A DNA stretch of 64,000 nt from Lachnospiraceae bacterium (lineage in GTDB: Bacteria; Bacillota; Clostridia; Lachnospirales; Lachnospiraceae): the NCBI GenBank assembly GCA_028693165.1, contig JAQUVX010000005.1, positions 124,001 through 188,000 on the forward strand, written 5' to 3'. The translations under genes were made by a program, and so were the position numbers. This document shows positions 9,609 to 18,064 of this stretch, one piece after another. A model generated the notes under the pieces. It saw only the letters and a list, made by a program, of their open reading frames with translations. It did no database searches and was not told where the DNA came from. How positions within the stretch are numbered: the stretch's first letter is position 1; each line of letters begins with the position of its first letter.

Positions 9609-10187
9609 TCACTCATATAAACTGTCAATCAAATGGTCAACCATAAAATCAAAGGTTTCTATATGATCATAGGGAAGAACCTCCTTGTTTCTGATGTTCG
9701 TAATTAAAGAGTAAATGACGGACATTGCCATATTCGCATCAACTTGAAACTTCAGATAAGGCGGGTTTAAAAAAAGTTGTTGGATTCTGCTGTTGGAGGC
9801 TGCAATTTTTTTCGCCTGTTCTTCTGATATCCTGTTCATCAGAATCGTGTAGTCCCTGCTGTCCGCATTGTATAAAAAATTGTTGCTGTCATATTCCCGG
9901 TAAATTAGCTTCAAAGCCTCTGCAATTCCATGCTTATCCCTGTGTTTTTCAAGGATTGCGGATGCCGCATCACAGATCTGCTCCTGTACCTCGTATAGAA
10001 CATCGCAAAAGAGAGCTTCTTTGGATTCAAAGAAAAGATAAAATGCTCCTTTTGAAATTCCAACCTGCTTGCAAAGCGCGTCTACACTTGTTTTTTTATA
10101 GCCATACTGCGTCCAGCTCTGTTTACAGGAGGTTTGTAAATTTTTTGTGATGATTTTCTTTTCTCGGGTGGTAAAACTTCTTGGCAT
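9609..10187 (-). CDS. TetR/AcrR family regulator
   Basis: The 192-aa protein has an N-terminal TetR helix-turn-helix (about residues 12-58, YGYKKTSVDALCKQVGISKGAFYLFFESKEALF) and an all-helical ligand/dimer domain. It is first in an operon with the DUF4180 gene and has a near-consensus promoter with a 28-bp inverted repeat over the start region, so it probably represses its own operon. The spoIVB fragment at 10274-10360 lies directly behind its -35 box, marking the edge of the island. Confidence 0.9.
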   Translation of the reverse strand: MPRSFTTREKKIITKNLQTSCKQSWTQYGYKKTSVDALCKQVGISKGAFYLFFESKEALFCDVLYEVQEQICDAASAILEKHRDKHGIAEALKLIYREYDSNNFLYNADSRDYTILMNRISEEQAKKIAASNSRIQQLFLNPPYLKFQVDANMAMSVIYSLITNIRNKEVLPYDHIETFDFMVDHLIDSLYE

Positions 10188-10205
10188 GGTTGTTCTCTCC
10201 GTTTC

Positions 10206-10265
10206 TGTGACTCGAAATACCTAATTGGTCACATTCATTGTATCGGGTTCTTTTGAAAATGTCAA
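10206..10265 (-). promoter_or_regulatory. tetR promoter with candidate TetR operator
   Basis: Minus-strand TTGACA (10260-10265), 17-bp spacer, TACAAT (10237-10242). Just downstream is an inverted repeat TGTGAC - 16 nt - GTCACA (10206-10233), where a TetR dimer would block transcription. The promoter is clear; the operator is inferred from position and symmetry. Confidence 0.75.
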
Positions 10266-10273
10266 GAGGGAGA

Positions 10274-10360
10274 CCATAAGTTCCGGCCGAGTCCTGAATA
10301 AACACATGAGTTACCGCCCCACGAGCTTCCCGTCCTGAATAATCGGGGAAGCACTCACGA
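10274..10360 (-). pseudogene. degraded spoIVB 3'-end copy (left edge of island)
   Basis: The minus strand encodes VSASPIIQDGKLVG, then after one lost base VTHVFIQDSAG, matching the end of the intact SpoIVB (MSGSPIIQDGKLVG ... VTHVFIQDSTRG). The match breaks down before the stop. It begins at exactly the same codon as the second copy at 22641. It has no start of its own and is a remnant of a displaced gene end. Confidence 0.85.
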
Positions 10361-10602
10361 GTGAGTCAAGTAAGGGACAACAATTTTTCATTTTCTTATT
10401 CACTTTCTTATTCACTATGCTCAAGAAACTGACGAATAATACCTTTGATTCCTATTTCTTGGCTGTTCAGGAATTGTCATCTTCAGCAACCCTTTCTCCA
10501 ACATTTGGTTCATATAATGCCTTTTCAAGTAAGATCGATTGGATATATTAAATTTAACCATAATTTCCTTTACTGTTTTCGGCTCCTTACAGTAAAGCAA
10601 GA
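10274..10602. repeat. direct repeat, left copy (spoIVB tail + AlbA_2 gene end)
   Basis: This stretch matches 22550-22894 in the same orientation. It comprises the spoIVB tail, a shared AT-rich spacer (GTCAAGTAAGG-type) and the last ~55 codons of the AlbA_2 gene. Several long runs are identical in the AlbA_2 part. The two copies bracket the ~12-kb helicase operon. Confidence 0.85.
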
Positions 10603-11785
10603 TTTTATATGCAATATCTTGTCCATGTTCTTGTTCATTTGGTTCATGAACTTCATTTAACAGTTGCAAATAAGAATTGCAAGCTTTACACAAAACCATG
10701 ATGCCACTTTTTGTGATCTCATATTCCGGCAATGGACCACCATAAGATTCACACGCTTCTCGAATTTTGTCAAAACCACGTCCCCATGCTTCTATCATGC
10801 CGCTTTTAAAGAATACATTTGCCAATTTAGGATTATATGGTTTTGATGAATGTTTTTGAAAAAGCTTCTCAGTTGAATTAAATTCTTCTGGCATTTCACC
10901 ATCATTCCAGATATACATTCGGTCTTCATAAATACTGATCTGTATTGGATTGCAGCAGCTGTAGTCCTTATGAACAACAGCATTCAACAAGATTTCCCTT
11001 GTAGCATTACGATGGAACATGAATTGCTCTATCCGTTGAATATCCCGATAGGTAATGAGAGCCTTCATATATTTGGTATAAATCAAATCCAGAGTTTTAT
11101 CTACTTGTTCTATTAGCGCACCATGCACTTCATCCTGATATCGCAGATCTGAATCAGAATTTCCGAAAAAACCAATTTTAATGTAGGAACCAGTTACCCA
11201 TTTTTCAGGATCATCATAGAAAGCCAGCATCGCTGCTCTGGTGAGATAAACATCATCGTCGAAAAGGTGCAAATTTTCTAACAACACTTTGTCTGTGACT
11301 TTAGTCTCTTGTTCTGTCAACCGTCCCCTCTCAATCGCCTTTTTCTTAAAAAGTCTGATAGCTGATTGGCTCAAATCTTCAATTCTAAGCTTCGGTATTG
11401 GCATGCCATCCCATGTCCTTCCCTGAGACTTTAGAATAGCCCTGTCCAGTTCTTTCCCGGTAATAGTACGCATTGTACTCCCTGACCGGTAAAAATACTT
11501 TCCATGATAGCTAATAAGAGAAGGGTATTTATCTACAACAATCTCTAAATACTCTAACTCTCCTTCAAAGCAAAGATTTACATCTATAACAATACCCATT
11601 GTATCAGTCACCTGGCTTGGGATTTTCTCCAATAATTTTTTTGAATCCTTAATGCCTTTTACTCGGCCATAGTCATCCATACCAATGTACAAAGTACCGC
11701 CATTGGCATTTGCATAACCGCAAATCCATTCCAAATATTCGTTATGCCATGATTCTTTCCATTCAATTGTTTGATGTTCAGGCAT
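10421..11785 (-). CDS. AlbA_2 (Schlafen-like) / GHKL-type ATP-binding protein with C-terminal winged helix
   Basis: The 454-aa protein starts with an AlbA_2 domain (residues 5-120: IEWKESWHNEYLEWICGYANANGGTLYIGMDDYGRVKG). A middle part follows with GHKL-like features (about 255-360: NATREILLNAVVHKDYS ... GMIEAWGRGFDKI), then a winged helix (about 400-445). Such proteins are usually called putative transcriptional regulators or ATP-binding proteins, and some sit in defence loci. A GAGGGGGG precedes the ATG at 11785. It is last in the operon, 21 bases after the helicase stop. A ~50-codon fragment of a near-identical second copy is at 22738-22893. Confidence 0.8.
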   Translation of the reverse strand: MPEHQTIEWKESWHNEYLEWICGYANANGGTLYIGMDDYGRVKGIKDSKKLLEKIPSQVTDTMGIVIDVNLCFEGELEYLEIVVDKYPSLISYHGKYFYRSGSTMRTITGKELDRAILKSQGRTWDGMPIPKLRIEDLSQSAIRLFKKKAIERGRLTEQETKVTDKVLLENLHLFDDDVYLTRAAMLAFYDDPEKWVTGSYIKIGFFGNSDSDLRYQDEVHGALIEQVDKTLDLIYTKYMKALITYRDIQRIEQFMFHRNATREILLNAVVHKDYSCCNPIQISIYEDRMYIWNDGEMPEEFNSTEKLFQKHSSKPYNPKLANVFFKSGMIEAWGRGFDKIREACESYGGPLPEYEITKSGIMVLCKACNSYLQLLNEVHEPNEQEHGQDIAYKILLYCKEPKTVKEIMVKFNISNRSYLKRHYMNQMLEKGLLKMTIPEQPRNRNQRYYSSVS

Positions 11786-11806
11786 TATATCCCCCCCTCA
11801 TATTAT

Positions 11807-14800
11807 CTAACAGCCCTCAATAATTTTCTGTACTGCATATGGTTTTGCATATTTAATAAATAAGTCACTGATAAATATTGTATCCTTGCCATAAGGTTCA
11901 ACCCACATAGCGGGATAAACCACAATTTGCTTTTGTTTCCCCTGTCTGTGGACAGTAATTGAATCCGACATATTGTTTATTTTATGCCCGGATATATGAA
12001 GTATATGTGTTAGAGTATTCACATACACTACCTGCTTTTTGTTCGGAATAGCCTGTGCTAGAATCCCATATCTGCCCCAGTCCAAAAGTTCCAAAGCAGC
12101 AAAACGATCCAATAATCCATGAACATGATGATTCCTATAATGCTTTAAACAATTATGACAAGCATCCTCGCAGTCACAATTTCGCAAAAGTTCTTCTATT
12201 TTATCAAGCAATAACTCTATTTCATCAGCTACGCTCACTGCATATCCGGCGCCGCTAGAAAGACTGTCATACAAATAGATATCAACAAAGGTTCCCTTAT
12301 CATTTTCTCTCAGACGATACCCCGTTACCAACTCGGTAAACTCAACATCCAGTTCTTTGCTGGCCGCTAATCGGAAAGCCTCTGCTAGAGATTGAGCCGC
12401 ACGAAACAGCCAGGGATTATCATTTCTTTGAGTATCGATTCGATCATCATCTAAAGCAATCTCCAGCACAAGCATATCTGTGACAAAATCATAACCCAGA
12501 TTGACGTTCATTGCATTTAAATGTCCGCATTTACTTTGTGCAAACTTTGACCTATATGGCCGCCGAATTCCGTCGAGAACATGGATATCATCTCCTGGCA
12601 TTGCCGCGCCGCAATCTTTACACACCATAAAACCACAATTATCAACGCCTTTATTCAACATAATGATCCGCTGATTCGTTCTGGAAGCGATTCTTATGTG
12701 TTGGCAGGACGAAATTGGCATCATTTCGTCCGAATCCGGCAATGTAGAATACAGCGGCTGTTGAACTGCAGAATATTCTTCTGTCAACTGCGATTCTGGA
12801 ATCGCTTCCGCATTCTTTGGTGCAAACCCCCAGGGCCGAAGCATCTGCCTGTTTCTTTCAAGTACACTGTTTCCGCAAAATGGACACGCCTTTGTTTTTT
12901 CTTCTTCCAGACCAAACCATCCACATTCAGTACAGGAAAGAACTGGCTTTAAGTAATTAGGATCTTCTACATATGCACGAGCCGGTGTCAATGCCTGTCC
13001 CCGGTGCCGTTCACTTCCAGGATAAAAAATACCGCCTATCTGATAAGTCTGTTTATCAACTACAATAGCCCGTCCCGGTGCATACTCTCCTATTGCAATA
13101 TCCAATCCGCGGTCAACTTCATAGATTAACTTTCCATTTGTATCGGTAATATAAGTACTTACCACATTCTTTGGGAAAGAATATGTAGGTACAATGCCCT
13201 CTTCATATAAGGCATCCAGTAAATTTTTTGCAACACTTGTATTTGCATTTTCTTCGACATCAAATAATTCCGGATGAGCATCTCGTTTTTCCTTCAATAT
13301 TTCAAGCTCTTTTTGTAGTTCTGTCCGGAATATATCATAATCAACTACTGCATTAGCCGACATAAGTATATCTTCATCCCGAATCTCATATTCATCAGCA
13401 AAAGTGTAAAACTCCATCAAATAATCATCGACAAAACTCGCCGCAGAAATCTGATCCAAACTAGAACACTTCTCTGCAAGAAATTCCTGTAAAATCAACA
13501 TATTTAAATGTCTCTGAAGCAATTTCTTACTCTCGATATCAATCCATGGCTTTCTGGGATCACCTCTGAACATGGGAACCGGATTGTTAAAATATAGCGT
13601 ATCGTGGGGACCGTCTTCGCAAAATGTTACAATTGTAGATAAACTAGAGCCACGTCTGCCCGCACGTCCAGCGCGCTGTTGGTAATTTTCTCTCATGGGA
13701 GGAATATTTCTTAGCCCCACTGCAACGAGAGAACCTATATCAATCCCAACCTCCATAGTGGTGGTGCTGCTTAAAATATCAACCGGTACCTCGCCGTCCT
13801 GAATCAAATCCTGAAAGCGGAGTTCATACCTCTCAGTTTTACTCCACATATCATCTCGCTGATCTTTGTGGGATAGCTGAGCGGTATGTTCTTCGGTATC
13901 AATCACATGAATTTTGCCACCATTTAAGGCATCTTCGATGGGGCCACGCCAAAATCCCAAAGCCTCGTACTCTGTCTCTGACATTTCATGCACAGTTGCA
14001 GCACCACAACTCGGGCACTTACCGCGCAGTAAATACGGAGTTATTTCCGAACAGCGTTCGCACCTGTACCAAACGTACCGTGCATCAAATCTCGGTCTAA
14101 TGCGAGAAAGGTCTACATAAAACTTACCATTATCCGGTTGTGCCGAATCTAAAAAAGACTCCTTTAATGCTCTGCGCCAAACCTCAAGCACACCGGATTG
14201 ACCTTTCCATCCCATAATATTTTTAATGTTTTCCGAAAATTTCCAGTCTCTCTCAAGGCCATATCCAATATATTTTGCTCTGACATTATATCTTACTGTA
14301 TCCGAAATCGTATGACCTAAAGCCGTAGCCGTATCACAAATATAAATCATCCACGCATTAAACACTTCCAGAAATGCCTCGTGCGATATTTTGATTCCGT
14401 CTTCCTCCAACATATCCACTGCATCAAAAAGAGCCTGCTCCGTTGGCTCTATCCAACTGATTGCACAGTCATAAAGTGTATTATAACCGCCCGAAAACAA
14501 ACGCAGCAAATATGCCTGCATCTGTATAGGTGCATTAGTAATCGTAAATCTCGGCATGTAATCCTTTTTTCGTTTGAGGCAATACTTATAATTATTATGT
14601 GCAGAAATGCAGTCACCTACGAACTTTTCTCTTTCTGGTCCATAAAAAATTTGAACATGATGTTGATAGGCCGCAAGGCAAAAATAATCGTACAAAACAT
14701 TCATGGATTGCTCTTCTTTTGATTTTTCCATACTTTCAATCGCCAACACAAATAATTGTCGCACGGCCGTAAGATCAGACTCTTCTGACATATCACGAGC

Positions 14801-17056
14801 AAGTTTAGCTGCGCGCTGGCGGCTGTCAGAAAATAGCAATACTTTTCTTCCTTCATTTGGCAAATGATCTGGATCCCGCTCCTTGCCAGGAACTGCCGGC
14901 TGAACCTGAAACTGTGTATTAATCAAATTAAAAAAAGATTGGTTACCTCTAGTGCTAAATGAGGTTAACTGGGTTTGGGATAATCCATGTCTACAGTGCG
15001 GGCAGGTAGGAAATGTTACAATAAACGGCCGGCCCTTGACTGAATAATCGCAGTAATATAATTTTCTGATTCCAGGTTTATCAGCCAAAGAATCATCTCT
15101 AAAGTTTAAAAAACCGCTACTTACGTCCAGATAACATGGTTTGATTGGATTTTTACCTTGCTTTAAAGGAGGGATATAATCCTTTGTCGGAATAAACAGG
15201 TGAACCTCCCGCATATGGCGGTCTACCAATTGTCCCGGATAATGCCATAAATAAGCATTCTCACGAAAATTAGACTCCTCTTTTAAAATATACCCTTTAT
15301 AAAAAAGCGCTCCGCAGCGTCTGTCATTATAAAGCTCATACACAACACTGCCACAGTGAGGGCAGATAAGCCGATCCCCTGACAGAAAAACCTCTCCCAG
15401 AGTCAGCGTACCATCCGAATGGGAGTGCCCACAATCTTCATTCGTACAGGCATAAACGCCTCGAATCCCCCGGAACAGCATATGCATACGTGCAGGAAAC
15501 AGTACAGCACCTTTAGAGTTCTTAGCCATAGGGGCAATCGCTAAAAGAATACTTATTGCATTGAGTGAATTTTCTTCGTTCAAATTCGGAAAAATTGCTG
15601 TAGCCAATTCCCACAAAGATAATGCATTTCCACGACATCGGTTTATCAACTCATAAAAAGGCCTATACTCAATCAAATGCTCATACATCCATACATATAC
15701 TGATTCCAAATCAAGGAATGGAGCCGCTGCTCCCTCAACCTTATCCCAAAATTGATTTAGCGCCATCAAACGCGCATTATCTTTTCCATCAAAATCAGCT
15801 GCTTCTATTTCTTCAAACTTAGAGATAGCAATATCATATTTACATTTACCCTGTATTTCTTCCCTTTCACCTGTAAGATAGCAAAATTCAGTCTTATTAT
15901 TAGCCGAGGTCAGCCTATTTGCAAACTGAATTACTGCCTTTCGGTCATCGGCATTTCTAGCCGGCATACTAGCCGTAGTCAGTATAAATTGTACCTGGTC
16001 GCGTTTGACTCCCAGTTTATGAAACAAACGTCTTATAAGCAGAGCCACCTCCCCTCCCGCCGAACCTCTGTACATATGAGCCTCATCAATTACAAACAAC
16101 AGCTTATTAGACTTGTCCGCATTCAGCCAGTCTTTTGTATCAGACCAGATTTTTCCTTCTCTTGGCCTGAGAAGCATGTATTCCAGCATGGAATAGTTTG
16201 TTATCAAGATATCCGGGCAAAACTGCTGCATTTCAAACCTTGTAATAAGCTCGGCATCTTCATCACTTGGAGTATGGTGACTATTATGGAGTCCTTTAAG
16301 GAATGCACCCATGTCAGCTTTGGCAGGTACTTTTCCCTCCTTTGTCAGCTTATTAAAATAATCCTTTTCAGTCTCATTCTGTGGAAATGACATTCTGGCC
16401 AGGGTTTTCTCCAACAGATGATCCTGAGTTTTATCCGGCCTGTCTCCCGGATAAGGCGTTCGTCCGGTATACATGCCAAACTGTGGCCTGCGTACATCCA
16501 AACCACAAATATCTCGGAAAATAGTTAGAAACTTATTTTCCTGATCGCCAATGAGGCGCCTAAGTCTGCTAATTTGGTCCGAGACGAGAGCGTTCATCGG
16601 GTACATAATAATTGTCCTTACGCCCCGCATATGCCAGGAATCTTTTTGATTACGAGCTTCTGATGCCAATTTTGACATTAATGGCCACATAAAGCATTCT
16701 GTTTTACCAGAACCAGTACCCGTTGCAATAAAAAGATCTTTGCCCGCAGTTGCTGCTTCAAGCGCTCTAATTTGATGAACAAAAGGAGATGGGTATACAC
16801 CAAGTCCAGCCTCTGCTAATCTGTTAAAATAATCCTTTAACCATTCAGGCAAATCGGTGTGCTGTATACCATCATTTACGCTTTTGTATGCAGGTGATGA
16901 TTCTATAAAGGGCTTCTGATACAAAAGTCCTTCTCGATCCAATTGGTCACTAATTGCCGAGAGCAAGAGTGGCGATTTACCAAAATACTGGGATTTAATA
17001 TAATTTTCCAATTCATTACGCAACTGTTTATGGACAGAGTCCGCCCCGTTTGACAT
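11807..17056 (-). CDS. giant DEAH-box helicase with DUF1998/MZB C-terminus (DruE-like)
   Basis: This 1749-aa superfamily-2 helicase has Walker A ATGTGSGKTE at residues 111-120, DEAH at 324-327 (FVIDEAHMYRG), motif III TTAS at 360-363, and motifs V/VI in STTTMEVGIDIGS ... QQRAGRAGRRG. Zinc knuckles are scattered (CPHCGSVV, CERC ... CPSCG, CTEC ... CPFCG). It ends with the Cys cluster of DUF1998/MZB proteins (CDCEDACHNCLKHYRN ... LLDRFAALELL). Size and layout resemble DruE of Druantia and more distantly DrmA/DrmB of DISARM and MrfA repair helicases. A nucleic-acid translocase acting on invading DNA is likely. It is fourth in a tight operon, 3 bp after the 334-aa gene, with GAGGAAT before its ATG. 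Confidence 0.9.
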   Translation of the reverse strand: MSNGADSVHKQLRNELENYIKSQYFGKSPLLLSAISDQLDREGLLYQKPFIESSPAYKSVNDGIQHTDLPEWLKDYFNRLAEAGLGVYPSPFVHQIRALEAATAGKDLFIATGTGSGKTECFMWPLMSKLASEARNQKDSWHMRGVRTIIMYPMNALVSDQISRLRRLIGDQENKFLTIFRDICGLDVRRPQFGMYTGRTPYPGDRPDKTQDHLLEKTLARMSFPQNETEKDYFNKLTKEGKVPAKADMGAFLKGLHNSHHTPSDEDAELITRFEMQQFCPDILITNYSMLEYMLLRPREGKIWSDTKDWLNADKSNKLLFVIDEAHMYRGSAGGEVALLIRRLFHKLGVKRDQVQFILTTASMPARNADDRKAVIQFANRLTSANNKTEFCYLTGEREEIQGKCKYDIAISKFEEIEAADFDGKDNARLMALNQFWDKVEGAAAPFLDLESVYVWMYEHLIEYRPFYELINRCRGNALSLWELATAIFPNLNEENSLNAISILLAIAPMAKNSKGAVLFPARMHMLFRGIRGVYACTNEDCGHSHSDGTLTLGEVFLSGDRLICPHCGSVVYELYNDRRCGALFYKGYILKEESNFRENAYLWHYPGQLVDRHMREVHLFIPTKDYIPPLKQGKNPIKPCYLDVSSGFLNFRDDSLADKPGIRKLYYCDYSVKGRPFIVTFPTCPHCRHGLSQTQLTSFSTRGNQSFFNLINTQFQVQPAVPGKERDPDHLPNEGRKVLLFSDSRQRAAKLARDMSEESDLTAVRQLFVLAIESMEKSKEEQSMNVLYDYFCLAAYQHHVQIFYGPEREKFVGDCISAHNNYKYCLKRKKDYMPRFTITNAPIQMQAYLLRLFSGGYNTLYDCAISWIEPTEQALFDAVDMLEEDGIKISHEAFLEVFNAWMIYICDTATALGHTISDTVRYNVRAKYIGYGLERDWKFSENIKNIMGWKGQSGVLEVWRRALKESFLDSAQPDNGKFYVDLSRIRPRFDARYVWYRCERCSEITPYLLRGKCPSCGAATVHEMSETEYEALGFWRGPIEDALNGGKIHVIDTEEHTAQLSHKDQRDDMWSKTERYELRFQDLIQDGEVPVDILSSTTTMEVGIDIGSLVAVGLRNIPPMRENYQQRAGRAGRRGSSLSTIVTFCEDGPHDTLYFNNPVPMFRGDPRKPWIDIESKKLLQRHLNMLILQEFLAEKCSSLDQISAASFVDDYLMEFYTFADEYEIRDEDILMSANAVVDYDIFRTELQKELEILKEKRDAHPELFDVEENANTSVAKNLLDALYEEGIVPTYSFPKNVVSTYITDTNGKLIYEVDRGLDIAIGEYAPGRAIVVDKQTYQIGGIFYPGSERHRGQALTPARAYVEDPNYLKPVLSCTECGWFGLEEEKTKACPFCGNSVLERNRQMLRPWGFAPKNAEAIPESQLTEEYSAVQQPLYSTLPDSDEMMPISSCQHIRIASRTNQRIIMLNKGVDNCGFMVCKDCGAAMPGDDIHVLDGIRRPYRSKFAQSKCGHLNAMNVNLGYDFVTDMLVLEIALDDDRIDTQRNDNPWLFRAAQSLAEAFRLAASKELDVEFTELVTGYRLRENDKGTFVDIYLYDSLSSGAGYAVSVADEIELLLDKIEELLRNCDCEDACHNCLKHYRNHHVHGLLDRFAALELLDWGRYGILAQAIPNKKQVVYVNTLTHILHISGHKINNMSDSITVHRQGKQKQIVVYPAMWVEPYGKDTIFISDLFIKYAKPYAVQKIIEGC

Positions 17057-17059
17057 TTT

Positions 17060-18064
17060 TTATTCCTCTACGAATGTATATCCAATAGGTTCCAAAATAC
17101 TTTTTATTGCAAAAAAAACTTGATAATCAAAAATTCTGCTAAAATCGTCCGGCAAATCCACGCATGACTCAGGCCAACTGTAATGCTTAATCAGATTAAG
17201 TTCAGCTGGCGGTAGTAGATAGTGAATCCGCAATTGAACAATTTTGCCATCTATGTGATATGTGGATGCCGGCAGCCTTCCTACAGAAGCCAGGCACCCG
17301 TTAGACAGTGTTCTATAATAATTGTCGCTTACCATCCATTGAGGTAATTGACTCCCTAAAATCCGGTCTGCCTCTATCTTATACAAAAAGTAGATTTTGT
17401 TTCCAGGCAAACCAATTCGCGCCAAAGACACCATTCCTGAAATATCGGGCTTCTCAACCCAATAGTTATATATAAATGGCGGTTTTATACGGAGATACTC
17501 TATTTCATTCCCATCCTCGAGTGAATACCACTTTGCATGAGAAACCAAATATTTCCATTGCTCTGCAAGAGTATTTTGTGGTAGTTGAAACATATCTGTT
17601 GGTTGAATTACTGCTGGTTCATCTTCTGCGAAAGAATAGCTTCCAACACCACTTATATATAGTTTACGTTTTAAAGGCATACCGCGCAAAAAATAGATCC
17701 CATCCTTTTCAGATACAGCTTTAGCCGCAGGAGTAATCCTGTATGAAGCATGATATACCTGGCCAGTATATAAGAATATGTTATAGATTTCATTACTCAA
17801 TTCACTTATTGCATCCGGATAGAATCGGCAGAGTTCCGGATACATCTCCAAATAGCTTTCCAGTATAGATTCAATTCTATTTTTGAAATGCACAACAGAA
17901 ACGGGCTGTGAATCTTCCCGTATATCCCACAAAGAAGCATACCCCATCCGGCCAAGCAGGCTATAAATTATCCGGCTTTTCCAGGCATCCACTGTCTCTG
18001 TCTTTCCTTGAAAAATGCGAAACTCGTCAGCAATTCTGCCCAGTAAACGATTATATTGATTCAT
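17060..18064 (-). CDS. hypothetical protein of the helicase operon
   Basis: I do not recognise this 334-aa protein. The N-terminus is helical (RLLGRIADEFRIFQGKTETVDAWKSRIIYSLLGRMGYASLWD), followed by a mixed alpha/beta body rich in Tyr and Pro, with no membrane segment and no catalytic motif I can name. It overlaps the end of the 911-aa gene by 14 bp and ends 3 bp before the helicase gene, so production of the three is tightly linked. GGAG lies six bases before the ATG. A physical partner of the helicase is the simplest guess. Confidence 0.75.
   Translation of the reverse strand: MNQYNRLLGRIADEFRIFQGKTETVDAWKSRIIYSLLGRMGYASLWDIREDSQPVSVVHFKNRIESILESYLEMYPELCRFYPDAISELSNEIYNIFLYTGQVYHASYRITPAAKAVSEKDGIYFLRGMPLKRKLYISGVGSYSFAEDEPAVIQPTDMFQLPQNTLAEQWKYLVSHAKWYSLEDGNEIEYLRIKPPFIYNYWVEKPDISGMVSLARIGLPGNKIYFLYKIEADRILGSQLPQWMVSDNYYRTLSNGCLASVGRLPASTYHIDGKIVQLRIHYLLPPAELNLIKHYSWPESCVDLPDDFSRIFDYQVFFAIKSILEPIGYTFVEE

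Noticed and set aside
10123-10305. Short minus frame ending in the TetR gene start region
   Set aside because: It reads through the broken spoIVB tail and tetR promoter; explained by the remnant.
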